From: Eubacteriales Family XIII. Incertae Sedis bacterium
GTDB taxonomy: Bacteria; Bacillota; Clostridia; Peptostreptococcales; Anaerovoracaceae
Length of the DNA: 7,578 bases
Direction: 5' to 3'
Assembly: GCA_031278255.1 (NCBI GenBank)
Contig: JAITKU010000164.1
Span: 1-7,578, forward strand
A program made the translations under genes and the position numbers. Numbering within the stretch: position 1 is the first letter of the stretch; each line of letters opens with the position of its first letter. Positions 1-6,905 of this stretch are shown one piece after another. Below the pieces are notes generated by a model, which had not been told where the DNA came from, did no database searches, and saw only the letters and a program-made list of their open reading frames with translations.

Positions 1-431
1 TATTTATCGCCCACCTGCAGGTTCCGGCCCTCTTTCAGCGCGTGGCCGAAGGTCGAAAAGATCTCCGGCTTCACGCCGAGGACGGTGACATCCCGCGCGA
101 TCAGCTTCTCGTCTATGAATGTGAGCGAGATCGAAACCGTGGGGGTTATGGCCTCCACGCTCTGCATTTTCCCGATGTCGGCAAGGGTGATATCGTCGAG
201 CTTGGCTTTCTTTCCGCCAACGGCGTCGGGGTTTCCGTATATCGTGATCAGATGCATATTCCCAAAACCCTCCAGCGAATCGCGAAAGGATTTCTGCAGT
301 CCGAAACCGATCGAAAGCATGACGATGATGGCGCAGATGCCGATCAGGACGCCGAGTATGGCCAATACGGTCCTCGTTTTCCTGCGCAACAGGTTTTTGA
401 GGCTGAGGGCAACCATATCCCTGTTATTCAT
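1..431 (-). CDS. FtsX/MacB-type ABC transporter permease (N-terminal part, cut by window edge)
   Basis: Membrane subunit of a type VII (MacB/LolCE-like) ABC transporter; only the first 143 codons are in the window. The N-terminus has a short basic amphipathic stretch (LKNLLRRKTRT, residues 11-21), then one hydrophobic helix (about 21-45, TVLAILGVLIGICAIIVM), then the start of an extracytoplasmic domain of the MacB periplasmic-core type (LITIYGNPDA, ITPTVSISLTF, VLGVKPEIF). This order is typical of MacB_PCD-FtsX permeases; the three later helices would lie beyond position 1. I chose ATG at 431-429 (MNNRDMVALS) because it has purine-rich GGGGAG and GGA just upstream and overlaps the end of the preceding gene by 8 nt (ATGAATAA), a usual sign of translational coupling. 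An ATG five codons further in is possible. It is third in a module after the ATPase and the repeat protein. The transported substrate is unknown. Confidence 0.88.
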   Translation of the reverse strand, partial: MNNRDMVALSLKNLLRRKTRTVLAILGVLIGICAIIVMLSIGFGLQKSFRDSLEGFGNMHLITIYGNPDAVGGKKAKLDDITLADIGKMQSVEAITPTVSISLTFIDEKLIARDVTVLGVKPEIFSTFGHALKEGRNLQVGDK

Positions 432-2424
432 CGATTTCCATCTCCCCGTGCAGTTTTTTGTTCTTCAAGTGTCGAAGAACAGTCGTGATGATTACGATCG
501 CGAGCAGGGCCACGCCCCCGCCGATATAGAGCTTGTTTCGCAGCATCGACGGGTCCGTCGGGAGCGCCGCGTTCACGTTGTCCGCGGGCGCTTGCTGCTC
601 GACGGGGAAAGAAAACTCCTTTTCGAGATATCTCTCATTGCCCGCGGGATCGTAGTAGCTGAATACGATCTTCCCGGCCATGTTCTCCACATTTTTGGGC
701 GTAAAAGCGAAATCGTAGCTGTCGCTGCCGCCGCTGTCGAGATTGCCTACATAATAGTTGATGGGTTCCCTCGTGGTAAAATCGCCGCTCGCGACGATGC
801 GCAGGTTGCGCAGCTGGGTCTTGCCCACATTGTAGAACTGCACATTCATCGTGGACTGCACGCCTACGCGCAGATCGCTCGGCGCCACAACGTCGGAGGC
901 CGCCAGAGCCGTTTCCTGCACGATGGGAATGGATACGATGTCCGAAGATGCGAACTCGTTGCCCTCGCTGTCCTCATAGATCATATCGAGTTTCAGGGTC
1001 GCCGCTCGCTGCTCGGCGGTCGAGGAGGCCGCCATGCGCAGGCTCTTAAAAACGCCCGCGCTCGGGCTTACACGGTCCACATAGAACGAATTGCTGCCGC
1101 CGGCGGGCAGGATCGCGCCGTTTTCCGACGTGAAAGTCGCCTTGATATTGGACAGCGTTTTGGAACTCGTATTGTAGAGTCCTATGCTCAGGTTGAACTC
1201 TTTCCCCGCCTGCACAAACGCGCCGCCGTAGCTGTAGTTCTCCACGATCAGGCGCGGCGTTTTCACATTGCCCGTTTCGGCCTTGCGCAGAAATATGCTC
1301 GCGTACTGCGTCACGCTCGCGCTGTCCTTGGGCATGGTGGCGGTGATCTTGATGGGATAACTCTTCTGTTCCGTTTTTTCCTTATTGCTGAACAGTGTCA
1401 CGGTGTAGGACCTTGTTTCGCCCTGCGGCACCTTGGGTTCCACGAACACGCTTTTCGTCTTGTTGATGACGCCGGCCTCGGGCGAGATCTCGATTTTAAG
1501 ATCGTCCACGGGGCCTTTGCTGTTGTTCGCGATCTCGAAGCTGAGCGTAAATTCCTCGCCCGTGACAGCCTCGTGCGGCAGGTTGATATTTTGGATCAGA
1601 ACGTCGGCGATGGCGCCCTGTTGCTGCCCGCCCGTGACGGGAATATAGATCGGGCGATCGAAACTCACCGTCGCGCCCTTGTTTACCGCGCTGATCTTGA
1701 CGCTGACGGAATAATTCTTGTTCTCGGCTTTTTTGTCCGTAAGGATCGGAAACCGCACGTTCTTCGATTCGCCCACGCCCATATAGCCGACGAACTGTAT
1801 GACGGAACTGTTGTCGAGCGACATGATATCGGGCAGGACGAGCGTGACTTGAACGTCCTGCAGCATGACATTGCCGCGGTTTGTGAGGGTCACACCCAAG
1901 TTCGTCGTTTCCGAGGCTTTCAGGCTGTCGCCGTCGAGCTTGTAGGACATATCCACCACGGGCGTATCAACGCCCACAGAGGCGGGCGTCAGATTGCGCG
2001 CCACGTTCACGCTGACGGTGTTCGCCCAAAGTTCGCCGCCGCTGTATGTGAACGTGATGGGAATGTATGAGGTCCCGTAAGCGGCGTTTGCGTCCACGTC
2101 CACGACGAAGGTATACCTTGCCTCTTCGCCGATTGCAAGCGAGGTCTGTCCCCCCAAGGCGCGTTCGTTCGTGAAGCCGTTCGTCTTGCCGATGTTCGCG
2201 CTTATCCCCTCAATGGGGCCGCCGCTTTGGTTTTTGAGTGTCAGCGTAAAGGAAACGTCCTTGGCCCCCTGTTTCGTATTGATGACGTTCGCTTCAAAAC
2301 CCACCGAGACTTTCGATTCCGCCGCGAACGCCTTTGCGGGCGCGAACGCGGACAACAATCCAAAAATGACAAGCAACGCCGCCGTCGCGACGGCAAGGCG
2401 CCTCCGCATAATAAAAATGTACAT
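424..2424 (-). CDS. Secreted, C-terminally anchored protein with five Ig-like (NEW3/CARDB-type) repeats, ABC-transporter associated
   Basis: Predicted extracytoplasmic accessory protein of 666 residues. A basic start (MRRR) and hydrophobic core (residues 10-27) end in a signal-peptidase-like AFA-AES site near residue 34. Five similar beta-sandwich units follow at about residues 54-145, 168-262, 286-380, 405-503 and 518-608. Each opens with a strand motif and then a turn with N/G: FTLTLKNQSGGPI, LGVTLTNRGNVML, FTLSFEIANNSKGPV, FNLSIGLYNTSSKTL, MNVQFYNVGKTQL. Such COG1361/NEW3/CARDB-like domains are Ig-like and usually bind proteins or glycans outside the cell. One helix at 632-650 (LYIGGGVALLAIVIITTVL) and a short charged tail anchor the C-terminus. 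Start: the ATG at 2424 follows GGGGGAAGGG; a second ATG at residue 6 is possible. It lies between an ATPase gene (42 nt upstream) and a permease gene (8-nt overlap), so it probably acts as the adaptor or sensor of that transporter, in the place MacA would hold. Stop is TAA. Confidence 0.85.
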   Translation of the reverse strand: MYIFIMRRRLAVATAALLVIFGLLSAFAPAKAFAAESKVSVGFEANVINTKQGAKDVSFTLTLKNQSGGPIEGISANIGKTNGFTNERALGGQTSLAIGEEARYTFVVDVDANAAYGTSYIPITFTYSGGELWANTVSVNVARNLTPASVGVDTPVVDMSYKLDGDSLKASETTNLGVTLTNRGNVMLQDVQVTLVLPDIMSLDNSSVIQFVGYMGVGESKNVRFPILTDKKAENKNYSVSVKISAVNKGATVSFDRPIYIPVTGGQQQGAIADVLIQNINLPHEAVTGEEFTLSFEIANNSKGPVDDLKIEISPEAGVINKTKSVFVEPKVPQGETRSYTVTLFSNKEKTEQKSYPIKITATMPKDSASVTQYASIFLRKAETGNVKTPRLIVENYSYGGAFVQAGKEFNLSIGLYNTSSKTLSNIKATFTSENGAILPAGGSNSFYVDRVSPSAGVFKSLRMAASSTAEQRAATLKLDMIYEDSEGNEFASSDIVSIPIVQETALAASDVVAPSDLRVGVQSTMNVQFYNVGKTQLRNLRIVASGDFTTREPINYYVGNLDSGGSDSYDFAFTPKNVENMAGKIVFSYYDPAGNERYLEKEFSFPVEQQAPADNVNAALPTDPSMLRNKLYIGGGVALLAIVIITTVLRHLKNKKLHGEMEIDE

Positions 2425-2466
2425 AATCCCTTCCCCCTTGAAACCTTTATCGAGTATGCGAGGCCC

Positions 2467-3210
2467 CTATTCCCCGCCGCTCGGTGGTTCTTGTCTGACC
2501 GTAAGGTCCACGATATTGCCGTCTCGGACCGTGACGATCTTATCCGCATAGTCCGCAATGCTCCTGTCGTGGGTAACGAGTATGAGCGTCTGCATGTTTT
2601 CCCTGGCCATGCGCACGATGATATTCATAACTTCCTTTGTCGTATTGGTGTCCAGATTGCCCGTCGGCTCGTCCGCGAATATGATCTTGGGCCGTCCGAC
2701 CAAGGCGCGCGCGATGCCCACCCGCTGCTGCTGACCGCCGCTCATCTGCGTCGGCCTCCGCTTCTCGTAACCCTTGAGTCCGACCAACTCGATGGCTTGC
2801 CGCGCCAGCGCCTCCCGCTTGTGCTTGTCCACGTTGCGGAACAGCAGCGGCAGACTGATGTTTTCGATCGCCGTCAACATCGGCATCAGATTGTAGGCTT
2901 GAAAGATAAATCCGATATTCTTTTGCCGAAACAGCGTGACACCCGCCTCGTCCAACTTGTGGATCGGAACGCCGCCGATGATGATCTCACCGCGCGTCGG
3001 CTTTTCGAGTCCGGCCACCATGTTCAAAAAAGTCGATTTGCCCGATCCCGAGGTTCCGAGAAAACAGGCGATTTCACCCTTGTATATCTCGAGGCTCACG
3101 TCGTTGAGCGCGACGATCCGTTCGCTCCCCATGCGATAGACCTTGCGCACGTGCCGAACCTCGATCAGGGGTTTCCTTTCCGTATTGCTTTTTACAGCAT
3201 TTTCTGCCAC
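2467..3210 (-). CDS. ABC transporter ATP-binding protein, MacB/LolD family
   Basis: Cytoplasmic ATPase of 247 residues that should energise the FtsX-type permease encoded two genes downstream. All nucleotide-binding motifs are intact: Walker A GTSGSGKS (52-59), Q-loop FIFQAYNLMP (Gln104), signature MSGGQQQR (156-163), Walker B IIFADEPTGNLD (D180, E181), and the switch His in LILVTHD (214). The LFRQKNIGFIFQ and ADEPTGNLD sequences are characteristic of the LolD/MacB/FtsE group. Start: the frame stays open upstream to a TTG at 3237, but I chose GTG at 3210 because a near-perfect AAGGAGG lies 8 nt before it. The protein then starts VAENAVKSNT. It ends in UAG, and the frame then remains open through the 42-nt gap into the next gene. 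A strong terminator sits 25 nt upstream of the start, so expression may depend on readthrough or attenuation. Confidence 0.93.
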   Translation of the reverse strand: MAENAVKSNTERKPLIEVRHVRKVYRMGSERIVALNDVSLEIYKGEIACFLGTSGSGKSTFLNMVAGLEKPTRGEIIIGGVPIHKLDEAGVTLFRQKNIGFIFQAYNLMPMLTAIENISLPLLFRNVDKHKREALARQAIELVGLKGYEKRRPTQMSGGQQQRVGIARALVGRPKIIFADEPTGNLDTNTTKEVMNIIVRMARENMQTLILVTHDRSIADYADKIVTVRDGNIVDLTVRQEPPSGGE

Positions 3211-3217
3211 ACGATAT

Positions 3218-3225
3218 CCCTCCTT
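3218..3225 (-). promoter_or_regulatory. Ribosome binding site that fixes the GTG start of the ABC ATPase
   Basis: The minus strand reads AAGGAGGG, followed by 7 nt and then GTG at 3210. This is the strongest Shine-Dalgarno match in the window. It decides the start against the in-frame TTG at 3237, which overlaps the U-tract of the terminator just upstream. Confidence 0.8.
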
Positions 3226-3235
3226 GCAGTATTCC

Positions 3236-3282
3236 AAAAAACAAAAAGCCCGAGAACCGGCACAAAGACTGCCTCTCGGCTT
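3236..3282 (-). terminator. Intrinsic terminator after tyrS / in the leader of the ABC operon
   Basis: On the minus strand AAGCCGAGA and GGCA pair with TGCC and TCTCGG(G)CTT around the loop GTCTTTG. The 3' arm has a small GGT bulge and one extra G. It is followed directly by TTTTTGTTTTTT, a U-rich run. This is a clear Rho-independent terminator, 70 nt after the tyrS stop. It ends only 25 nt before the GTG start of the ABC ATPase, which leaves no room for a full promoter in between. It could therefore act as a leader attenuator as well as ending the housekeeping cluster. The 70 nt between tyrS and the hairpin (3283-3352) contain no gene. They include ACCGGC (3310-3315), which could pair with GCCGGT (3256-3261) of the 3' arm and compete with the terminator. 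Confidence 0.88.
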
Positions 3283-3352
3283 ATTGTTTTCGTTTTTCTT
3301 CGCCGTCCCGCCGGTCGATTCGCGGGTTTGCTTGAATAATTTCTCGCGCCGG

Positions 3353-4612
3353 TCAGCCCAGTTTTACTCTGTGAAAAGTCTTTTTGCCTTTCTTTATTAG
3401 AATAAAATCTCCCTTGAAAAGTTCCTTTGTGACGGTGAATTTTTTGTCCGTGATCTTTTCGTCATTGACGGAAAGGCCGCCCTGCTCTATGGCGCGCAGG
3501 CCCTCGCTGTTGCTTTTCACGAGGCCCAGTTCGCGGATGAGATCGGCCAAGCCGACGCCGGCGCCAAAGAAGCGCTCCGCGGGAAGCACGGTCGTGGGAA
3601 CGTCGTCCGAATCGGCGCCGCCCGAGAAGAGGGCGCGCGCGGCGTCGCGCGCTTTTCCCGCCTCCTCCGCGCCGTGTACGAGCCGCGTCACCTCGTATGC
3701 GAGGATTTCCTTGGCGCGGTTGATCTCCGTGCCCTTTAGCGAGGAAAGCGCTTCCACCTCATCCATCGGGAGAAACGTGAGCATGGAAAGACAGGTGCGA
3801 ACGTCCGCGTCCTCGACGTTGCGCCAATACTGGAAAAACTCGTAGGGTGAGGTCTTGTCCGCGTCGAGCCACAGCGCGCCCTTTTGGGTCTTGCCCATCT
3901 TCTTGCCGTCGCTCGTCTTGAGCAGGGTGAAAGTCATGCCGTAGGCGCGGCCGCCGGCCTCGCGTCTTATCAGGTCCACGCCGCCGAGTATATTCGACCA
4001 TTGGTCGTCCCCGCCGAACTGCATACGGCAGTCGTATTTGCGGAACAATTCCAGAAAATCATAGGATTGCATCAGCATGTAGTTGAACTCCAGAAAGCTC
4101 AGCCCCTGTTCCATCCGCTGCTTGAAGCATTCCGCGGTCAACATCTTGTTTACGGAAAAATGGCGGCCTATGTCGCGTATGAAATCGATGTAATTCAGGT
4201 CCAGCAGCCATTCCGCGTTGTTCACGGCGATGGCGCATCCGTCCGTGAAGTCGATGAAGCGGCCGAACAGCGCCTCGAAGCGGCGGCAGTTTTCCGCCAC
4301 CGTCTCCCTCGTCATCAGGCGGCGCATGTCCGAGCGGCCCGAGGGATCGCCGACCATGCCCGTACCGCCGCCGATCAGCACGATCGGGGTGTGCCCGCAA
4401 CGCTGCATGTGCATCATGATGATGATCTGCATGAAATGCCCCACATGCAGGCTGTCGGCCGTCGGGTCAAAGCCGATGTAAAACCGGATTTTCTCGCGCG
4501 CGAGCAGTTCCCGAATCTCCTCCTCGTGCGTGGTCTGCCGTATGAAGCCCCTCTCGCTGAGTACATCGAACACATTGCCGGCGCCGCGCGCGCCCTCGCT
4601 TTGCAAAGCCAT
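3353..4612 (-). CDS. tyrS: Tyrosyl-tRNA synthetase
   Basis: Class I aminoacyl-tRNA synthetase that charges tRNA-Tyr with tyrosine, in the cytoplasm and as a dimer in this family. At 419 residues it has the normal length of bacterial TyrS. Visible landmarks are FYIGFDPTADSLHVGH with the HIGH-type motif HVGH at 56-59, the tyrosine-pocket region MQFGGDDQWSNI (197-208), the KMSKS-type loop KMGKT (238-242), and a C-terminal S4 RNA-binding domain (about 352-417, LADLIRELGLVKSNSEGLRAI and QGGLSVNDEKI). Start: the frame is open 38 codons further upstream, but AAAGG lies 7 nt before the ATG at 4612 and the family begins near here. An ATG two codons earlier (4618) is only 1 nt from the same site. The 64-nt gap to upp is far too short for a T-box leader, unusual for a Bacillota tyrS but reasonable for an internal operon gene. 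A hairpin covers the ribosome site. Stop is TGA; an intrinsic terminator follows. Confidence 0.96.
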   Translation of the reverse strand: MALQSEGARGAGNVFDVLSERGFIRQTTHEEEIRELLAREKIRFYIGFDPTADSLHVGHFMQIIIMMHMQRCGHTPIVLIGGGTGMVGDPSGRSDMRRLMTRETVAENCRRFEALFGRFIDFTDGCAIAVNNAEWLLDLNYIDFIRDIGRHFSVNKMLTAECFKQRMEQGLSFLEFNYMLMQSYDFLELFRKYDCRMQFGGDDQWSNILGGVDLIRREAGGRAYGMTFTLLKTSDGKKMGKTQKGALWLDADKTSPYEFFQYWRNVEDADVRTCLSMLTFLPMDEVEALSSLKGTEINRAKEILAYEVTRLVHGAEEAGKARDAARALFSGGADSDDVPTTVLPAERFFGAGVGLADLIRELGLVKSNSEGLRAIEQGGLSVNDEKITDKKFTVTKELFKGDFILIKKGKKTFHRVKLG

Positions 4613-4618
4613 ATACAT

Positions 4619-4637
4619 ACCTTTCTGTGTGAAAGAC
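4619..4637 (-). promoter_or_regulatory. Small hairpin covering the tyrS ribosome binding site
   Basis: In the mRNA GUCUUUC (4637-4631) can pair with GAAAGGU (4625-4619) across an ACACA loop: five Watson-Crick pairs plus two G-U pairs. The 3' arm is the only Shine-Dalgarno candidate for tyrS (AGAAAGG). Folding would partly hide it, so it may tune translation. The stem is short, and regulation is inference only. Confidence 0.35.
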
Positions 4638-4676
4638 CGGGGGTTTGGACGGAGCCAAAATTGAACAGTTATCTTA

Positions 4677-5306
4677 CTATTTTGTGCCGTAGAGCCTGTC
4701 CCCCGCATCCCCCAGCCCCGGCACAATATACTTATGCTCGTTCAGATGGCTGTCCTTGGCCGCGATGAAGATATCCACGTCCGGGTGGGCTTTTTGCAAG
4801 ACCTCTATGCCCTCCGGCGCCGCGATCAGACAGACGAACGAGATGTTTCGGCCGCCCTTTTCCTTGATGAAGTCGATGGCGGAGACCGCCGAACCGCCCG
4901 TCGCGAGCATCGGATCGAGTACGAATACATGCCTGCGCTCTATATCGGCCGGCAGCTTGCAGTAATACTCCACCGGGAGATGGGTTTCGGGGTCGCGGTA
5001 CAGCCCGATGTGCCCCACTTTCGCGTTCGGAACCAACTCCAATATGCCGTCCACCATGCCGAGACCGGCCCGCAGGATCGGTACGATGGCGATATCCATG
5101 CTCGTCAGCATACGGACCTTGGTCCGCGCGAGCGGCGTTTCGATCTCCACCTCCTCAAGCGGCAGGTCCCGCGTGAATTCGTAGCCCATCAGCATGGCGA
5201 TCTCCTTGACCAGCTCCCGGAAATCCTTGACCGTTGTGTTTTTGTCGCGAATCATGGCTGTTTTGTGCTGGATCAGCGGGTGGTCGAAGATGTATAGTTT
5301 CCCCAT
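4677..5306 (-). CDS. upp: Uracil phosphoribosyltransferase
   Basis: Pyrimidine salvage enzyme converting uracil and PRPP to UMP and pyrophosphate in the cytoplasm. The 209-residue length is exactly typical. Landmarks are the N-terminal HPLIQHKTAMIRD (9-21), ETPLARTKVR (56-65), VPILRAGLGMVDG (75-87), the PRPP-binding loop VLDPMLATGGSA (129-140), and the uracil-binding C-terminal YIVPGLGDAGDRLYGTK (193-209). The ATG at 5306 has GGAGG 8 nt upstream. It starts 20 nt after the rpiB stop, so the two are very likely cotranscribed, and a rpiB...upp order is known from Bacillota. The C-terminus ends at the family-typical GTK and is followed by a tandem stop UAG UAA (4679-4674), a useful local control for how UAG is read in this organism. 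Confidence 0.97.
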   Translation of the reverse strand: MGKLYIFDHPLIQHKTAMIRDKNTTVKDFRELVKEIAMLMGYEFTRDLPLEEVEIETPLARTKVRMLTSMDIAIVPILRAGLGMVDGILELVPNAKVGHIGLYRDPETHLPVEYYCKLPADIERRHVFVLDPMLATGGSAVSAIDFIKEKGGRNISFVCLIAAPEGIEVLQKAHPDVDIFIAAKDSHLNEHKYIVPGLGDAGDRLYGTK

Positions 5307-5326
5307 GTGCTTTTCCTCCATTCCGA

Positions 5327-5758
5327 TTACATATCGTTCAGCGCGTCCACGCGCCGCTTGTGCCGGCCCCCCTCGAAGGGCGTGTCGAGCCACAGGTCCG
5401 TGAGCGCCGCCGCCGTTTCCCCGCTGAGTATGCGCCCGCCGAGCGCGATGATGTTCGCGTCGTTGTGCCGCGCGCACATCTCCGCCATGAAAGCGTTTGT
5501 GCAGACCGCGCAGCGCACGCCCCTGACCTTGTTCGCGGCGATGGAAATGCCGATGCCCGTGCCGCAACAGACAAGGCCGCGATCGGCTCTTCCCTCGGCC
5601 ACGGCCTCGCCGCAGGCCCGTCCGAAAGCGGGATAATCCACGGACTCTTCCGAGTCCGTTCCGAGGTCCAAAACCGTAAAGCCGCGCTTTGTGAGATGTT
5701 GCTTCAGGTATTCTTTCAGCGCGTAACCGCCGTGGTCCGAAGCGATTGCGATTTTCAT
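5327..5758 (-). CDS. rpiB: Ribose-5-phosphate isomerase B (RpiB/LacA/LacB family)
   Basis: Cytoplasmic sugar-phosphate isomerase, most likely interconverting ribose 5-phosphate and ribulose 5-phosphate in the pentose phosphate pathway and so feeding PRPP synthesis. It has 143 residues, normal for RpiB. Motifs are MKIAIASDHGGYALKE with the substrate-binding D8/H9, the catalytic cysteine in VCCGTGIGISIAANK (Cys65, just before GTGIG), NAFMAEMCARHNDANIIALGGR with His98, and the basic C-terminal GRHKRR (131-136). The ATG at 5758 follows AAAGGAG by 7 nt; the frame is open 15 codons further upstream but without family similarity. The 67-nt gap to sua5 holds two weak GC hairpins with no U-tract. A related lactose-pathway isomerase subunit (LacA/LacB) is unlikely, because there is one gene only and a housekeeping context. 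Confidence 0.95.
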   Translation of the reverse strand: MKIAIASDHGGYALKEYLKQHLTKRGFTVLDLGTDSEESVDYPAFGRACGEAVAEGRADRGLVCCGTGIGISIAANKVRGVRCAVCTNAFMAEMCARHNDANIIALGGRILSGETAAALTDLWLDTPFEGGRHKRRVDALNDM

Positions 5759-5825
5759 GCAGGTCTCCTTTCGCGGCTCTTCGGCCGCCGCAGACGCGGA
5801 CAAGGGCGCGCACCGGGCGCGTTTC

Positions 5826-6905
5826 TCATACCCGGATGATATTATAGCCCGCCGCTTTCATCATGCGGTTCATAACCGCGAAGCCGAGCGCGTCGTCCTC
5901 GCTGAGGGCGCCCGCGATGATCAGGTCGGCGCCCGCGTCGTCCAGGGCGCGGAGTTCCGCGAAAAGCCCTTGCGCCGCTTCCAAGAAAGCCTTTTCTTCA
6001 AACAGCAAGGTCCCTACGCGGCGGCCAAGGCGCTCGTTCAGGGTTTTCAGGCGCGCCATTTCGCTCTTCACGCGCTCCCGCGCGCCCTCGAGTACCATCA
6101 TCTCCGCCTCGGGCGCGTAATGCCGGTATTTCATGCCCGGCGATTTGGGAACCCGAGCCGCGTCTTTGTCCCCGTCCCGCGTGAAAATCGCCGGATCCGT
6201 TTCCACGGATTTTCCGAGAAGCGCGGCTATCCCGTCCGCCGTGACAAAGCCCGGGCGCAGGATGACGGGCCTGCCCTCCGACAGGTCGAGTACGGTGGAT
6301 TCTATGCCGACCCTGCACGGGTTTCCCGCCAATATCGCGTCCACGCGTCCGTCCAAATCCCGCAGGACATGCTCCGCCGCCGTCGGGCTCGGCCTGCCCG
6401 AGAGGTTTGCGCTCGGGGCGGCTATGGGCGTCCCCGCGCGGCGAATCAGCGCGAGGGCGACGGGATCGTCCGGCATCCGGACGGCGACGGAATCGAGTCC
6501 GCCCGTGACGGCATCCGGTACGGCGGCGCTTTTCTTCACCACGATGCTCAGCGGCCCCGGCCAGAAGCCCTCGATCAGCCGCACCGTGTCCGGCGTGAGC
6601 GCGGCGGCGAGCGCGCCTATATCGCTCGCCCGCGCCAGATGGACGATCATGGGATTGTCGGAGGGCCGGCCTTTCGCCGCGTATATCCTCCGCACGGCCG
6701 CTTCGTTGAAAGCGTCCGCGCCGAGTCCGTAGACCGTTTCCGTCGGAAAGGCGACAAGACCGCCCCGCCGTATGACGCGCGCCGCTTCCTCCACGGCTTC
6801 GAGCGCGGTATCCGTCGCGCGCCGCGCCTCCGCTTCGCCGCGGACCTCGGCGCGTTCCAACATCTCCTCGGTCAGATTCCTCACATCGTAAATCGCTGTA
6901 TTCAT
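5826..6905 (-). CDS. sua5: Threonylcarbamoyl-AMP synthase (full-length Sua5/YwlC type)
   Basis: Makes L-threonylcarbamoyl-AMP from threonine, bicarbonate and ATP, the first step of t6A37 formation on tRNAs that read ANN codons; it acts with TsaBDE. At 359 residues it is the long Sua5 form, not the short TsaC form. The YrdC/TsaC domain spans about 38-225, with GGLVAFPTETVYGLGADA (48-65), AAKGRPSDNPM (76-86), GFWPGPLSIVV (113-123), SVAVRMPDD (139-147), APSANLSGRPSPT (163-175) and GIESTVLDL (200-208). The conserved linker SPGMKYRHYAPEAEM (255-269) leads to the Sua5 domain, ending NRMMKAAGYNIIRV. The N-terminus before the core looks about 15 residues longer than I would expect, with a charged helix (EEMLERAEVRGEAEARR). 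ATG at 6905 is the only ATG before the core with room for it; an in-frame TGA lies three codons upstream. It has no clear Shine-Dalgarno, only AT-rich DNA within a 13-bp direct repeat. Stop is TGA. Confidence 0.95.
   Translation of the reverse strand: MNTAIYDVRNLTEEMLERAEVRGEAEARRATDTALEAVEEAARVIRRGGLVAFPTETVYGLGADAFNEAAVRRIYAAKGRPSDNPMIVHLARASDIGALAAALTPDTVRLIEGFWPGPLSIVVKKSAAVPDAVTGGLDSVAVRMPDDPVALALIRRAGTPIAAPSANLSGRPSPTAAEHVLRDLDGRVDAILAGNPCRVGIESTVLDLSEGRPVILRPGFVTADGIAALLGKSVETDPAIFTRDGDKDAARVPKSPGMKYRHYAPEAEMMVLEGARERVKSEMARLKTLNERLGRRVGTLLFEEKAFLEAAQGLFAELRALDDAGADLIIAGALSEDDALGFAVMNRMMKAAGYNIIRV

Noticed and set aside
85..2070. Long open frames on the plus strand opposite the repeat-protein gene (also 2227-3339, 3884-4768 and 5757-7067)
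   Set aside because: They are antisense to well-recognised genes, are rich in Arg/His/Ala as expected for reverse frames of GC-rich coding DNA, show no recognisable domain, and lack ribosome sites. They are shadows.
4613..4676. T-box riboswitch before tyrS
   Set aside because: The gap is only 64 nt, far shorter than a T-box leader, with no specifier stem or terminator.
4613..4726. N-terminal extension of TyrRS to an upstream ATG at 4726
   Set aside because: The extra 38 residues overlap the end of upp, resemble no TyrRS, and have no ribosome site; the ATG at 4612 has AAAGG at normal spacing.
5759..5825. Terminator between sua5 and rpiB
   Set aside because: Two short GC stems are visible (CGCGC/GCGCG and GCGGC/GCCGC), but no U-run follows either. 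They are probably composition effects.
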